From positions 1 through 64,000 of the forward strand of contig JAAYNV010000040.1 of the NCBI GenBank assembly GCA_012520645.1: a stretch of 64,000 nucleotides of DNA, read 5' to 3'. Below the pieces are notes generated by a model. The model was not told the origin of the DNA, ran no database searches, and worked only from the letters and a program-made list of their open reading frames with translations. Source of the DNA: Clostridiales bacterium (lineage in GTDB: Bacteria; Bacillota; Clostridia; Lachnospirales; Lachnospiraceae). The translations under genes and the position numbers were made by a program. Below are positions 24,416 through 33,925 of this stretch, one piece after another (the first letter of the stretch is position 1; every line of letters starts with the position of its first letter).

Positions 24416-25067
24416 AATACTGATTGTAGATGATGAAAAGCCGATTTGTGATCTGATTGATCTGAATTTATCAGCGGCAGGCTATCACTGTGAGAGCGTA
24501 CAGAATGGATTGGATGCAATTGATAAGATTGAACAGGGAGAATATGATCTGATTTTGCTGGATATTATGCTGCCGGGGGCAGACGGTTATGACATTATGG
24601 AATATATAAGACCGTTGCAGATTCCGGTCATTTTTATTACGGCAAAACATGAGGTAAAGGACAGAGTTAAGGGGCTTAAGCTGGGAGCAGATGATTATCT
24701 GATCAAACCCTTTGATATCGTGGAGCTGATTGCCAGAGTGGAGGCGGTGCTGCGCAGATACCACAAGACGGAGCAGCAGCTTTCCGCACTGGATGTGATC
24801 GTGGATGTGGAAGCACACAGGGTCACAAAGGCGGGATTACCTGTGGAGTTGACGAATAAGGAATTTGGGCTGTTGGTTCTGTTTATGCAGAATAAAAATG
24901 TGGCGTTGTTTCGGGAGACGCTCTATGAAAAAGTACGGGAAGGCGAATATTTTGCAGACAGCCGGACTCTGGATCTGCATGTGCAGCGTCTGCGCCGGAA
25001 ACTCGGGTGGGAACATAGTCTGGTAGCCGTCTATAAGGTGGGCTATCGTTTAGAGGTGCCGCAATGA
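24408..25067 (+). CDS. OmpR/PhoB-type response regulator
   Basis: A 219-residue response regulator. Receiver: acidic pocket DDE (8-10), phospho-acceptor Asp about 52 in LLDIMLPG, switch Thr in FITAKHE and Lys in YLIKPFD. The C-terminal winged-helix output domain ends SRTLDLHVQRLRRKLG...VYKVGYRLEVP, as in OmpR/PhoB. It overlaps the secreted protein by 8 nt and the kinase by 4 nt, so all three are translationally coupled. Targets are unknown. Confidence 0.93.
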   Translation: MIKILIVDDEKPICDLIDLNLSAAGYHCESVQNGLDAIDKIEQGEYDLILLDIMLPGADGYDIMEYIRPLQIPVIFITAKHEVKDRVKGLKLGADDYLIKPFDIVELIARVEAVLRRYHKTEQQLSALDVIVDVEAHRVTKAGLPVELTNKEFGLLVLFMQNKNVALFRETLYEKVREGEYFADSRTLDLHVQRLRRKLGWEHSLVAVYKVGYRLEVPQ

Positions 25068-26488
25068 AATTTTCAATGAAACTGTTGCTGTGGACCATGA
25101 TCATAATTGCGATTGCTTTTGGCTTCAGCGGATTCTATTTTGTCAATTATGTTTTTGAAACGTCATTAAAGCGAGAGGTAGATCAGGCATTAGATGAAAG
25201 CAGTATCCTGCGGTTTGCATTGGAAACCGCTGCATTGAATATACCGGCAAAGTATGATGTGCTGCCGGATCACACGGTGGAGCAGATTGCCTCCAATCTG
25301 GAAAGCGGCGGACATGATGAAGGAAGACTGCTTCGCCTGAGTGGGGAAAGTAGAGAAACACTTTATGCCAGCGAAGGCTTTGAAGCGGATGCAGGACTTT
25401 TGTTTCAGACTGATGAAAGCAAACGGGCATACCGGGTGCTGCATATCGGAGAAAAATATTATATCCAGACGGCAGTAACGGTTAATGCGTTAGACCGTGT
25501 CCTCTATCTGGAAACCTTAAAGGATGTTTCAGCGGTATTTCAGGAGAGATCACTCGGTTTTTCGGTATACCGCAGGGTGACAATACTGGTACTTCTGTTA
25601 GGAACTGTGATTATGCATGTTATTTCCTCGTGGCTCACAAAACCAATCCGGATTCTGACCAGAGCGACCAGACGGATGGCAGCAGGGGAGTATGGGTACC
25701 GCGCCAGACAGGTCAGTCAGGATGAACTGGGACAGCTGACCGGGGCATTTAATCGGATGGCGAATGCGCTAGAAGAGAATATTCGAAAACTGGAGGAAGA
25801 GATTCGGGATAGAGAAGAGTTTGTCGGGGCGTTTGCCCATGAACTGAAGACACCGCTTACAGCAATCATCGGTTATGCAGATATGCTCCGTTCCAGAAAG
25901 CTGGATGAGGAAAAGAGCTTTTTAGCGGCCCAGTATATCTATACGGAGGGAAAGCGGCTGGAGGCTATGTCCTTTCGGTTGCTGGATCTGATTGTCACCA
26001 GACACGGGCAGGTGGAATTCCAGAAGACACAGGCGGAGCAGCTGTTTACTTATCTGAACGGGATGTTCCGGACAAAGAGCGGGGAGCAGTTTGATCTGGT
26101 ATTTGATTATGAAGCGGGAAGCATATGGGCGGAAGCCAATCTGATCAAGACCGTGATGATCAATCTGATTGACAATGCCTGCAAGGCTTCACAACCCGGC
26201 GGCAGGATTGAAATAAGTGGGAGGAGAGTGTCTGGAGGCTATAGTTTTTCCGTGCGGGATTACGGTGAGGGAATTCCGAAAGAGGAACAGGATAAGATCA
26301 TGAAGGCTTTTTATATGGTGGATAAGTCCCGTTCCAGAAGCCGAAATGGTGCAGGACTCGGTCTTGCCCTCTGTACGGAAATTCTGCTTTTGCATAACAG
26401 TAAGCTGACTGTGGAGAGTACCTTGGGAGAGGGAACTTGTATGAGCTTTGTGCTGCCAGAGGATGTGGGGGAAGGAGAAAACGCATGA
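25064..26488 (+). CDS. Sensor histidine kinase
   Basis: A 474-residue membrane kinase: first helix LLLWTMIIIAIAFGFSGFYF (about 6-25), an extracellular sensor region to about 165, second helix LVLLLGTVIMHVISSW, then HAMP (TKPIRILTRATRRMAAGEYG). HisKA has phospho-His in FAHELKTPLTAIIGY (about 263-277), and HATPase boxes are NLIDNACKAS (N), RDYGEGIP (G1) and GAGLGLAL (G2). It is the cognate partner of the preceding regulator, overlapping it by 4 nt. The next membrane protein overlaps its stop, suggesting an accessory subunit. Confidence 0.93.
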   Translation: MKFSMKLLLWTMIIIAIAFGFSGFYFVNYVFETSLKREVDQALDESSILRFALETAALNIPAKYDVLPDHTVEQIASNLESGGHDEGRLLRLSGESRETLYASEGFEADAGLLFQTDESKRAYRVLHIGEKYYIQTAVTVNALDRVLYLETLKDVSAVFQERSLGFSVYRRVTILVLLLGTVIMHVISSWLTKPIRILTRATRRMAAGEYGYRARQVSQDELGQLTGAFNRMANALEENIRKLEEEIRDREEFVGAFAHELKTPLTAIIGYADMLRSRKLDEEKSFLAAQYIYTEGKRLEAMSFRLLDLIVTRHGQVEFQKTQAEQLFTYLNGMFRTKSGEQFDLVFDYEAGSIWAEANLIKTVMINLIDNACKASQPGGRIEISGRRVSGGYSFSVRDYGEGIPKEEQDKIMKAFYMVDKSRSRSRNGAGLGLALCTEILLLHNSKLTVESTLGEGTCMSFVLPEDVGEGENA

Positions 26489-27312
26489 AATGGACAAAAA
26501 GCAGTATGATCCTGTTAGCAGCGGCTGTTCTGGGCATGGTGTTTTCCATCTGGGGACCCGAGGCTATTACCAGATATAAGGATAAAAGTGTACTGGAGAA
26601 AATACATACACAGGATGTGGAGTCAATAGGAGAAGGTTACCGCTATATTTTGAGTGGAAGCGAGAGACTTTATATTCTGTCGGCATGTTTAAACCGGCAG
26701 ACCCAGCCGGGAAATGTGAAGAACACAGGAACAGACGGGGATGCAGAGACAGAATATGGGAATCTGGAGGGCAATTATGCTTTTATCCGTAATAGAAAAG
26801 GTGCTGTCGACAGCCAGATTTCAGAAAATGACGTATACGATACCTGCAATCAGGAAATTTCGAAGTTAAAAAAGCTGGGAATCCTGCCACAGGATACGGA
26901 GGATATTTCCGAAGAACTTTACGATGCCGTACTGTATTCCGCAATTGATGTGCTGGAGCCTGGAAACAATGTTTCGGTATGGAAGCTGGAGCTTTCGGAT
27001 CAGCAGAGAAATGTGGATAAGACCAACCGGCTGATGGATGCCTACATGGATGCGGGAGACGGAAAAATCTATGAATTTTATGTACGTACTTCATTAAGCT
27101 GGGAAGAAATTGACACCGATGACATTATCCGAAGCTATAGCGAGTATATGGGACTGGAAAAACCGATGCCTTATGAATCGGATAATCCGCTGTTAGAGTC
27201 CACGCCCTATTACAAAAAGTATACCTTTGAGGGGATGGGAGGCGAAAGAACGATTGTGACCGTAGGGTTTTATGAGGGAATCAATGAGCTCTTTTTAAAA
27301 ATTTCGAAATAG
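26485..27312 (+). CDS. Membrane-anchored protein coupled to the two-component system
   Basis: A 275-residue protein with one N-terminal helix (SMILLAAAVLGMVFSIWGPE) and an extracytoplasmic remainder. The track begins at ATG 26437 inside the kinase, but ATG 26485 is preferred: it overlaps the kinase stop as ATGA and GGGGAAGGAG lies 11 nt upstream. No known domain was recognised. Position as last gene of the kinase operon suggests an accessory or YycH-like role, which is inference only. Confidence 0.75.
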   Translation: MKWTKSSMILLAAAVLGMVFSIWGPEAITRYKDKSVLEKIHTQDVESIGEGYRYILSGSERLYILSACLNRQTQPGNVKNTGTDGDAETEYGNLEGNYAFIRNRKGAVDSQISENDVYDTCNQEISKLKKLGILPQDTEDISEELYDAVLYSAIDVLEPGNNVSVWKLELSDQQRNVDKTNRLMDAYMDAGDGKIYEFYVRTSLSWEEIDTDDIIRSYSEYMGLEKPMPYESDNPLLESTPYYKKYTFEGMGGERTIVTVGFYEGINELFLKISK

Positions 27313-27373
27313 AGAAGTAAGATTGATCAAAAAGATTTCATACATAAATGTACAAAAAGCAAACAAAAATTAA

Positions 27374-27402
27374 TTGAATGAATAGTTCGAAAGTTCTATA
27401 CT
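27374..27402 (+). promoter_or_regulatory. Putative sigma-A promoter of the chemoreceptor gene
   Basis: TTGAAT (27374-27379), 17-nt spacer, TATACT (27397-27402), about 50 nt before the chemoreceptor start. No terminator was seen after the preceding gene. Confidence 0.55.
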
Positions 27403-27452
27403 CAAACTAGCTAAAAGCATTGGCGATACGCAGGAAGAAGGAGATATGGAGT

Positions 27453-29468
27453 ATGCAGGGAAAAAAGCGAGGTAAGTCATTAAAGGTTATTTTGCTGGGA
27501 ATTCTGATTCCGCTTATTTTGGTCGGACAGATTGCCAGCACTATCGGAGCTACAAAAAATATTGCTGATTATGGTGATTCCGTAATACAGACAGACCTTT
27601 CGAATGGTTATAATGCGGCAGCACAGGCGTTGGACAATTACTTCTGGGGTATTGAATACCGTATGACAACGATGAGCATGACCGGCATTATTCAAAGAGA
27701 AATGTCAACGGGGGATTTTTCAGGAACGATGGGAATCCTGACCGGATTAAAGGGTGCGAACGATGTCATTACAGGCACCGTATTTCGTTCTGAACAGGGC
27801 GATAATCTGATCGTGGCGAATGATACCGACTATAAGAGTAAAGGTATGAATGAGGTTATTGAGGACGAATATTACGAAAAGGCAAAGGCAAATGAGAGCA
27901 TCTGGGTTGGACCGTATCAGGATAAACTGACAGGAGAAATGACGCTTTCCGAATACAGGAGCGTGACGGATAACAATGGCAAGGTACTTGGTGTCATAGG
28001 CATGAATATCAATTTTCATGACATTTCCCAGTTCTTTTGTGAAAAATCATTCAGTACCACAGGCTATTCGGTTATGTTAAAACCGGATGGAACGATTCTT
28101 TCCGATCAGATGGATATGAGTCGTGTACATACGAAGACGGATAACGCAACTTTGCTGGAAATCGCAGCCGGTACAGAGGAAATGGAAGGAACCATTCAAA
28201 TCAACGGCGGTACTTATTTTTATAAAGCCGGACCGATTCCAAGAACGGATTGGAGACAGGTCAGCCTGATCAGTGCAGCGGAGCATGATGATGTGACGCA
28301 CAAAAGCATGATTGTGCAATTTGCAATTATGGCAGGTGTTATTTTAGTCAGTGTGATTTTGGTATGGTTCTTTATCAGCAGCATTACAAGAAGACTGTTA
28401 CGGATTACCGTGGCAATCAATCAGGCAGGGGAAGGCAAGCTGACCAGTAAGGTGGATTTGAAAAAGAACGAAAACAAGCGGCAGGATGAACTGGATATGA
28501 TTGGTGATTCCTATAACCAGATGATTCATGATTTCAGCAGAACGATCGGAGAGACCAAGGAGACCTTAAGACAGCTGTTAGAGCAGAACAATGCCCTGAA
28601 TGAATCCTTTATCCGGCTGAATACCTCTTCAGAAGATATCAATAATACGATGCAGCAGGTAGCAGTTGTATCGGAAGAGCAGGCAAGAGCTACGACTACG
28701 GTTGTCAGTGAGACAGATGATCTTTCCAGAAATATTGAGGCAGTTTCCGGTCTGGTTAATACGATGAAGGATTCCTGTACTACGTTAAAGGATAAGACGC
28801 AGTTTGGTCTGGGAATTGTAAACAATCTGGTAGCCAGTTCGGAGGATACCATTCGTGTAACCGAGGAAATTACATCCAGTATTAATAACGTAGATTCCAG
28901 TTCGAAAGAAATCGAGGATATCATCGGTCTGATCAACTCCATTTCCGATCAGACAAACCTGTTGGCATTAAATGCTTCCATCGAGGCAGCAAGAGCAGGA
29001 GAAGCAGGTAAGGGATTTGCAGTGGTAGCGGATGAAATCCGGAATTTGGCAGAACAGTCCCAGAAGGCAACAGCCGATATCCGCAGTATCATCCAGACCA
29101 TGCAGAGTAAGATTGGTGAAACGGTAGAAGCGGTAACCAATGTCAATAAGGTTATGGCAACACAGAGCCAGAATGTCAAGGAGACCGAAGAGTCCTTCCA
29201 GAATATTTTTGGCGGTGTGGATTCCTTAGATTCGCTGTTATCCGAGGTAGAGGATAAGAATGCTTCCATGGTGGAAAAGAAGGAGGTTATTTTCTCGTCT
29301 ATGACGGATCTTTCCGCAGGAATCGAAGAGACTTCGGCATCCACACAGGAGGTAACCAACAGTGCACACAGTCAGGCAGAGATCATCCGCAGCTTAAATG
29401 AGCTGACGGACAGAGTAGCAGAGTGCAGTGACAGACTGCGTGAGAATCTGAATCATTTTGTATGCTAA
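27453..29468 (+). CDS. Methyl-accepting chemotaxis protein with dCache-type sensor
   Basis: A 671-residue transmembrane chemoreceptor. ATG 27453 (AAGGAGATATGGAG upstream) is preferred over TTG 27420. First helix [19 protein letters not shown], extracellular Cache-type ligand domain (about 40-280, with [23 protein letters not shown]), second helix [18 protein letters not shown], then HAMP. The signalling hairpin tip is [38 protein letters not shown]. It would feed CheA/CheW, which are not in the window. The ligand is unknown. A strong terminator follows. Confidence 0.92.
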   Translation: MQGKKRGKSLKVILLGILIPLILVGQIASTIGATKNIADYGDSVIQTDLSNGYNAAAQALDNYFWGIEYRMTTMSMTGIIQREMSTGDFSGTMGILTGLKGANDVITGTVFRSEQGDNLIVANDTDYKSKGMNEVIEDEYYEKAKANESIWVGPYQDKLTGEMTLSEYRSVTDNNGKVLGVIGMNINFHDISQFFCEKSFSTTGYSVMLKPDGTILSDQMDMSRVHTKTDNATLLEIAAGTEEMEGTIQINGGTYFYKAGPIPRTDWRQVSLISAAEHDDVTHKSMIVQFAIMAGVILVSVILVWFFISSITRRLLRITVAINQAGEGKLTSKVDLKKNENKRQDELDMIGDSYNQMIHDFSRTIGETKETLRQLLEQNNALNESFIRLNTSSEDINNTMQQVAVVSEEQARATTTVVSETDDLSRNIEAVSGLVNTMKDSCTTLKDKTQFGLGIVNNLVASSEDTIRVTEEITSSINNVDSSSKEIEDIIGLINSISDQTNLLALNASIEAARAGEAGKGFAVVADEIRNLAEQSQKATADIRSIIQTMQSKIGETVEAVTNVNKVMATQSQNVKETEESFQNIFGGVDSLDSLLSEVEDKNASMVEKKEVIFSSMTDLSAGIEETSASTQEVTNSAHSQAEIIRSLNELTDRVAECSDRLRENLNHFVC

Positions 29469-29486
29469 GGCAGCATATTCATACAG

Positions 29487-29531
29487 AAAAAGCGAAAGAG
29501 TCCGGTGGAAACCGGACTCTTTCGCTTTTTC
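29487..29531 (+). terminator. Strong rho-independent terminator
   Basis: A perfect 20-bp stem (AAAAAGCGAAAGAGTCCGGT with its complement) closed by a GGAA tetraloop and ending in a T-run. It isolates the chemoreceptor gene from murE. Confidence 0.95.
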
Positions 29532-29662
29532 TTATGAGGGGGGAGATAGTGAGTGTTATCAACTATCTGAAATACAATATAATCAATAAATGTGTTTATT
29601 TTGTGTTCAAAAAGTGAAAAAACTAGTAAAAATCTAAAGAGAATATAAAAAGACTCCCTTTG

Positions 29663-29691
29663 TTGAAAAACCCCCTCATTTGTGCTATCTT
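29663..29691 (+). promoter_or_regulatory. Putative promoter of the murE-priA-def operon
   Basis: TTGAAA (29663-29668), 17-nt spacer, TATCTT (29686-29691), 40 nt before the murE start. The rest of the 263-nt gap holds only the terminator and AT-rich sequence. Confidence 0.55.
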
Positions 29692-29731
29692 AAAAAGGAA
29701 ACGCAATTTGGAAAAGAATCGAGGTAATAGA

Positions 29732-31207
29732 ATGTATTCGGTCAGCAAATTAATGGAGAAGCTAGATTATACCTGCATCTGTGGAAGTGCGGATGTATCC
29801 GTTACGGATGTCGTGTATGATTCCAGAAAGGTACGGGAAGGCAGCATGTTCATCTGCATTGCTGGTGCCAATGTGGATGGACATAATTTAATAGAAGAGG
29901 CAGTAGGAAAGGGCGCGAAGGTTCTTGTTGTGGAGCGGGATGTAGAGTTTCTAAAGGGAGCGGACATCACGATTCTCAGGGTGGCAGATACCCGCTATGC
30001 CATGGCTTTTATTGCAGCGGCGTATTTTGATTATCCGGCAGAGAAGCTGAAGGTGATTGGCATTACGGGAACGAAGGGAAAGACGACAACGACCTATCTG
30101 ATTAAGTCGATTTTGGAGCATGCAGGACGCAAGGTAGGACTGGTCGGTACGATTGAAGCGATCATCGGGGAAAAACACATTCCTGCGAACAATACGACAC
30201 CGGAGTCCTTTATTTTACAGGATTATTTTCATCAGATGGTGGAGGCAGGCTGTGATACCGTCGTCATGGAGGTATCCTCACAGGGACTGATGATGCACCG
30301 GACACAAGGCTTTCTGTTTGATATCGGTATTCTGACCAATGTGGAACCGGATCATATCGGTCCGAATGAACATGCCAGTTTTGAAGAATATATGGCATGC
30401 AAGGGGTTATTATTCAAACAGTGCCGGATTGGTATCGTGAATGCGGATGATGTCCATACAAGGACTGTGACCGAAGGACATACGTGTACGCTGGAGACTT
30501 ATGGATTTTTCAAGGATGCAGACCTTAGGGCAGAGGATTATGAACTGGTGCACAGACCGGGCAGTCTTGGTGTGACCTTCCGGGTAAGCGGGTTGCTTGA
30601 GATGAAGGCAGAGATTGCCACACCGGGAAAGTTTAGCATATACAATGCGTTGACGGCGATTGCCGTATGCAGACATTTTGATGTTTCGATCGAAGATATG
30701 CAGGCGGCGCTTTTACAGGCAAAGGTTAAGGGCAGAATTGAGATGGTAAAGGTATCGGATGATTTTACGCTGATGATCGACTATGCCCACAATGCCATGG
30801 CGTTAGAAAGTCTTCTTGGCACATTGAAGGAATATAGACCAAACAGGCTGATATGCCTGTTCGGCTGCGGTGGAAACCGTTCTAAGCTGCGCCGTTATGA
30901 GATGGGTGAGGTCAGCGGAAGGTTGGCGGATCTTACGATCATTACTTCCGATAATCCGCGGTTTGAAAAGCCGCAGGATATTATAGAGGATATTAAGACC
31001 GGAATTGCAAAGACCACAGGAAAATACGTGGAAATCTGTGACAGAAAAGAAGCCATCGCCTATGCGATCGATCATGGTGAGCCGGGGGATATTATTGTGT
31101 TAGCCGGAAAAGGGCATGAGGATTATCAGGAAATTGAAGGCAAAAAATATCCAATGGATGAAAGAGTACTGATTCAGGAGATACTGGATGAGAGGAAAGT
31201 ACGTTAA
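29732..31207 (+). CDS. murE: UDP-MurNAc-tripeptide synthetase
   Basis: A 491-residue Mur ligase adding the third stem amino acid to UDP-MurNAc-L-Ala-D-Glu in the cytoplasm. The ATP loop is GITGTKGKTTTTYL (about 110-123); TTPES and LGCGGNRS/FGCGGNR-type motifs follow. The specificity segment reads TSDNPRFEKP; DNPR is the signature of meso-diaminopimelate-adding enzymes, so this organism probably has DAP-type peptidoglycan. ATG 29732 (GAGGTAATAG upstream) is preferred over the track's ATG 29660. It is separate from the dcw cluster 13 kb away and overlaps priA by 20 nt. Confidence 0.93.
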   Translation: MYSVSKLMEKLDYTCICGSADVSVTDVVYDSRKVREGSMFICIAGANVDGHNLIEEAVGKGAKVLVVERDVEFLKGADITILRVADTRYAMAFIAAAYFDYPAEKLKVIGITGTKGKTTTTYLIKSILEHAGRKVGLVGTIEAIIGEKHIPANNTTPESFILQDYFHQMVEAGCDTVVMEVSSQGLMMHRTQGFLFDIGILTNVEPDHIGPNEHASFEEYMACKGLLFKQCRIGIVNADDVHTRTVTEGHTCTLETYGFFKDADLRAEDYELVHRPGSLGVTFRVSGLLEMKAEIATPGKFSIYNALTAIAVCRHFDVSIEDMQAALLQAKVKGRIEMVKVSDDFTLMIDYAHNAMALESLLGTLKEYRPNRLICLFGCGGNRSKLRRYEMGEVSGRLADLTIITSDNPRFEKPQDIIEDIKTGIAKTTGKYVEICDRKEAIAYAIDHGEPGDIIVLAGKGHEDYQEIEGKKYPMDERVLIQEILDERKVR

Positions 31208-33413
31208 TGTTATAGTGGACATAGCACATGAAAAAGTGGATAGACCGTTCCAGTACCGGATTCCACCTTCACTTCAGGGAAGTATTGAGGAAGGCATGGC
31301 GGTGACGATACCGTTTGGAAAGGGCAACAAGGAAATTGCCGGCTACGTGGTAGAGGTGACAGACCGGGCAGAATATGCGGAGGATAAGCTGAAGGAAATT
31401 ACCGGTATCCGCACGGGGGATATGCCCGTGGAAGCGGATTCCATACGGTTGGCAGGCTGGATGAAAAGACAGTACGGTTCCACGATGATCAACGCATTAA
31501 AGACCGTGCTGCCGGTCAGGCAGAAGAAAAAGCAGGTTGAGAAGCGGACCGTTTCTTTAGTGTTAGAGGAGGATGCCGCAAAAAAACAGCTTGCCCTTTA
31601 TGAAAAGAAGCATCAGACAGCGCGGGCAAGGATGCTTGCAGAACTGATTGCACAGAAGGAGCTTCCCTATGAGCTGATTACCGGAAAGCTGCATATTACG
31701 GCGGCAACCATACGGACATTATGTGAGGCTGGCATTTGTACCGTACATTCCGAGGTGCTTTACAGAAATCCCGTCAAACTGGAGCACAGAGAAACAGAAA
31801 GAAAAAAGTTAAGTGACAGACAACGAGAGATCGTTGAGTGTATTGCAGAGGATCTGAAACAGGAAAAGCCGGGGGTGCATCTGATCCACGGAATCACCGG
31901 AAGTGGAAAGACCGAGGTCTATCTGACACTGATTGAACAGGTGATTGCGGGCGGGAAACAGGCCATCGTACTGATACCGGAAATTGCCCTGACCTACCAG
32001 ACGCTGATTCGTTTTTTTAACCGGTTTCCGGGTCGGGTTTCTGTCATGAATTCCAGACTCTCGGATGGGGAAAAATATGACCAGTTTGAACGGGCAAAGG
32101 CGGGAGAGATTGATGTCATGATCGGTCCCAGATCTGCTCTGTTTACTCCGTTTACAAGGCTTGGGCTGATCGTTATAGATGAAGAACATGAAAACAGCTA
32201 CAAAAGCGAGAGTATGCCGAAATACCATGCCAGGGAAACGGCAATTCAGATAGCGGCATTTCAGGGCGCCGGAGTGGTGCTTGGCTCTGCGACTCCTTCC
32301 ATAGAGAGTTATTACCGGGCGAAAAACGGTGCGTACCGACTGTATGAAATGACAGAACGACTGACTGGAGGTTTTCTGCCGAAGACCTATATCGTGGATC
32401 TGAGGCAGGAGTTAAAAGAGGGTAATCGTTCTATTTTCAGTAGAAAGCTTTCCCTGCTTTTGGAAGACCGTTTGAGCCGGGGAGAGCAGAGTATTTTATT
32501 TTTAAACCGGAGAGGCTATGCAGGATTTATTTCCTGTCGTTCCTGTGGACATGTGATGAAATGTCCGCACTGTGATGTGTCGCTTTCGGAGCATAGGGGA
32601 GGCAGACTCGTATGTCATTACTGCGGTTTTGAACAGCCGGTGGTGAAACGCTGTCCGGTCTGTGGTTCCAAATATATTCTTGGCTTTCGGGCCGGTACCG
32701 AGCAGATTGAGGAGCAGGTCAAAAAGATATATCCCCGGGCACGGGTGCTTAGGATGGATGCAGATACGACAAGGGGCAGGGAAGGATATGAAAATATCCT
32801 GTCGGCATTTGCCAACAAGGAGGCAGACATTCTGATCGGTACCCAGATGATTGTAAAGGGGCATGATTTCCCGGATGTGACGCTGGTTGGGATTCTGGCG
32901 GCGGATCTTTCGCTTGCTGCAGGAGATTACAGAGCGGCAGAACGGACATTTGAACTGTTGACGCAGGCTGCAGGACGTGCCGGGCGGGGGGAAAAACCTG
33001 GAGAGGTCGTCATTCAGACCTATCAGCCGGAGCATTACAGTGTACAGTATGCGGCAGAGCATGACTACAAAGGCTTTTATGAGGAAGAGATTCTGTTCCG
33101 TGAAATGATGCAGTATCCTCCGGCAGCACATATGCTGGCAGTACAGATTATGGCGGTATCCGAGGAGGCGGGTGAGGCTATGGCAAAGAAATTTGCCGAA
33201 GCGTTAAAACAAAAACAGGAGCTGCGTGTCATCGGACCGGCACCGGCATCCATTGGAAAGGTGAACGATATTTACCGTTTTGTTATTTATATTAAGCATA
33301 AGGATTATGAAAAACTGGTCGAGGTCAAGGACTTTCTGGAGGAATTTCTGAATCGTATGGAGAACCGTAAAGAGACGGCATACTTTGACTTTGATCCGGT
33401 AAATCCATATTAA
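31188..33413 (+). CDS. priA: Primosomal replication protein PriA (3'-5' helicase)
   Basis: A 741-residue superfamily 2 helicase that reloads the replisome at stalled forks. Walker A HGITGSGKTEVYL, DEEH box (IVIDEEHENSYKSE), and a four-pair zinc-binding region CRSCGHVMKCPHCDVSLS ... CHYCGFEQ ... CPVCGSK. N-terminal 3'BD domain begins YVNVIVDIAHEKVDRPFQY. The start overlaps the murE end by 20 nt. It heads the classic Clostridia order priA-def-fmt-yugP-rsmB-rlmN-prpC-prkC-rsgA. Confidence 0.95.
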   Translation: MRGKYVNVIVDIAHEKVDRPFQYRIPPSLQGSIEEGMAVTIPFGKGNKEIAGYVVEVTDRAEYAEDKLKEITGIRTGDMPVEADSIRLAGWMKRQYGSTMINALKTVLPVRQKKKQVEKRTVSLVLEEDAAKKQLALYEKKHQTARARMLAELIAQKELPYELITGKLHITAATIRTLCEAGICTVHSEVLYRNPVKLEHRETERKKLSDRQREIVECIAEDLKQEKPGVHLIHGITGSGKTEVYLTLIEQVIAGGKQAIVLIPEIALTYQTLIRFFNRFPGRVSVMNSRLSDGEKYDQFERAKAGEIDVMIGPRSALFTPFTRLGLIVIDEEHENSYKSESMPKYHARETAIQIAAFQGAGVVLGSATPSIESYYRAKNGAYRLYEMTERLTGGFLPKTYIVDLRQELKEGNRSIFSRKLSLLLEDRLSRGEQSILFLNRRGYAGFISCRSCGHVMKCPHCDVSLSEHRGGRLVCHYCGFEQPVVKRCPVCGSKYILGFRAGTEQIEEQVKKIYPRARVLRMDADTTRGREGYENILSAFANKEADILIGTQMIVKGHDFPDVTLVGILAADLSLAAGDYRAAERTFELLTQAAGRAGRGEKPGEVVIQTYQPEHYSVQYAAEHDYKGFYEEEILFREMMQYPPAAHMLAVQIMAVSEEAGEAMAKKFAEALKQKQELRVIGPAPASIGKVNDIYRFVIYIKHKDYEKLVEVKDFLEEFLNRMENRKETAYFDFDPVNPY

Positions 33414-33433
33414 AAAAACAAAGGAGAGAAACT

Positions 33434-33925
33434 ATGGCAATTAGAAATATCAGGGAAATCGGTGACGAGGTCCTGACCAAGAAATGTAAGGAAGTAAAGG
33501 AAATGACGGATCGTACCAGAGAGCTGATCGACGATATGATCGAGACAATGTATGAGGCAAACGGAGTCGGACTGGCAGCGCCGCAGGTCGGTATCTTAAA
33601 AAGAATCGTAGTCATAGATACAACAGGAGAAGGCGCTATTGTGATGATTAATCCACGCATTGTAGAAACCAGTGGAGAGCAGATCGGTTATGAAGGATGC
33701 TTAAGCGTGCCGGGCAAGACCGGAGTAGTCACCCGGCCAAATTATGTAAAGGCGGTAGCACTGGATGAGGAGATGCAGCCGTTTGAAATTGAGGGAACAG
33801 AGCTTTTGGCACGTGCCATCTGTCATGAGTTAGAGCATCTCGATGGACATCTGTATGTGGAGAAGGTCGAAGGGGAACTGCAGGATGTCGGAGAAGAAGA
33901 TGAATTAGAAGAGGAAGAAGTGTGA
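33434..33925 (+). CDS. def: Peptide deformylase
   Basis: A 163-residue metalloenzyme that removes the N-formyl group from nascent proteins. All three signature motifs are present: GVGLAAPQVG (about 37-46), EGCLSVPG (about 80) and HELEHLDG (HExxH, about 124). It has an acidic C-terminal tail. AGGAGAG lies upstream, and the end overlaps the fmt start, which makes functional sense because the two enzymes act on the same formyl group. Confidence 0.96.
   Translation: MAIRNIREIGDEVLTKKCKEVKEMTDRTRELIDDMIETMYEANGVGLAAPQVGILKRIVVIDTTGEGAIVMINPRIVETSGEQIGYEGCLSVPGKTGVVTRPNYVKAVALDEEMQPFEIEGTELLARAICHELEHLDGHLYVEKVEGELQDVGEEDELEEEEV

Noticed and set aside
29532-29662. AT-rich gap before murE as a possible small RNA or origin
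   Set aside because: No stable hairpin, DnaA-box cluster or open frame with a ribosome binding site is visible.
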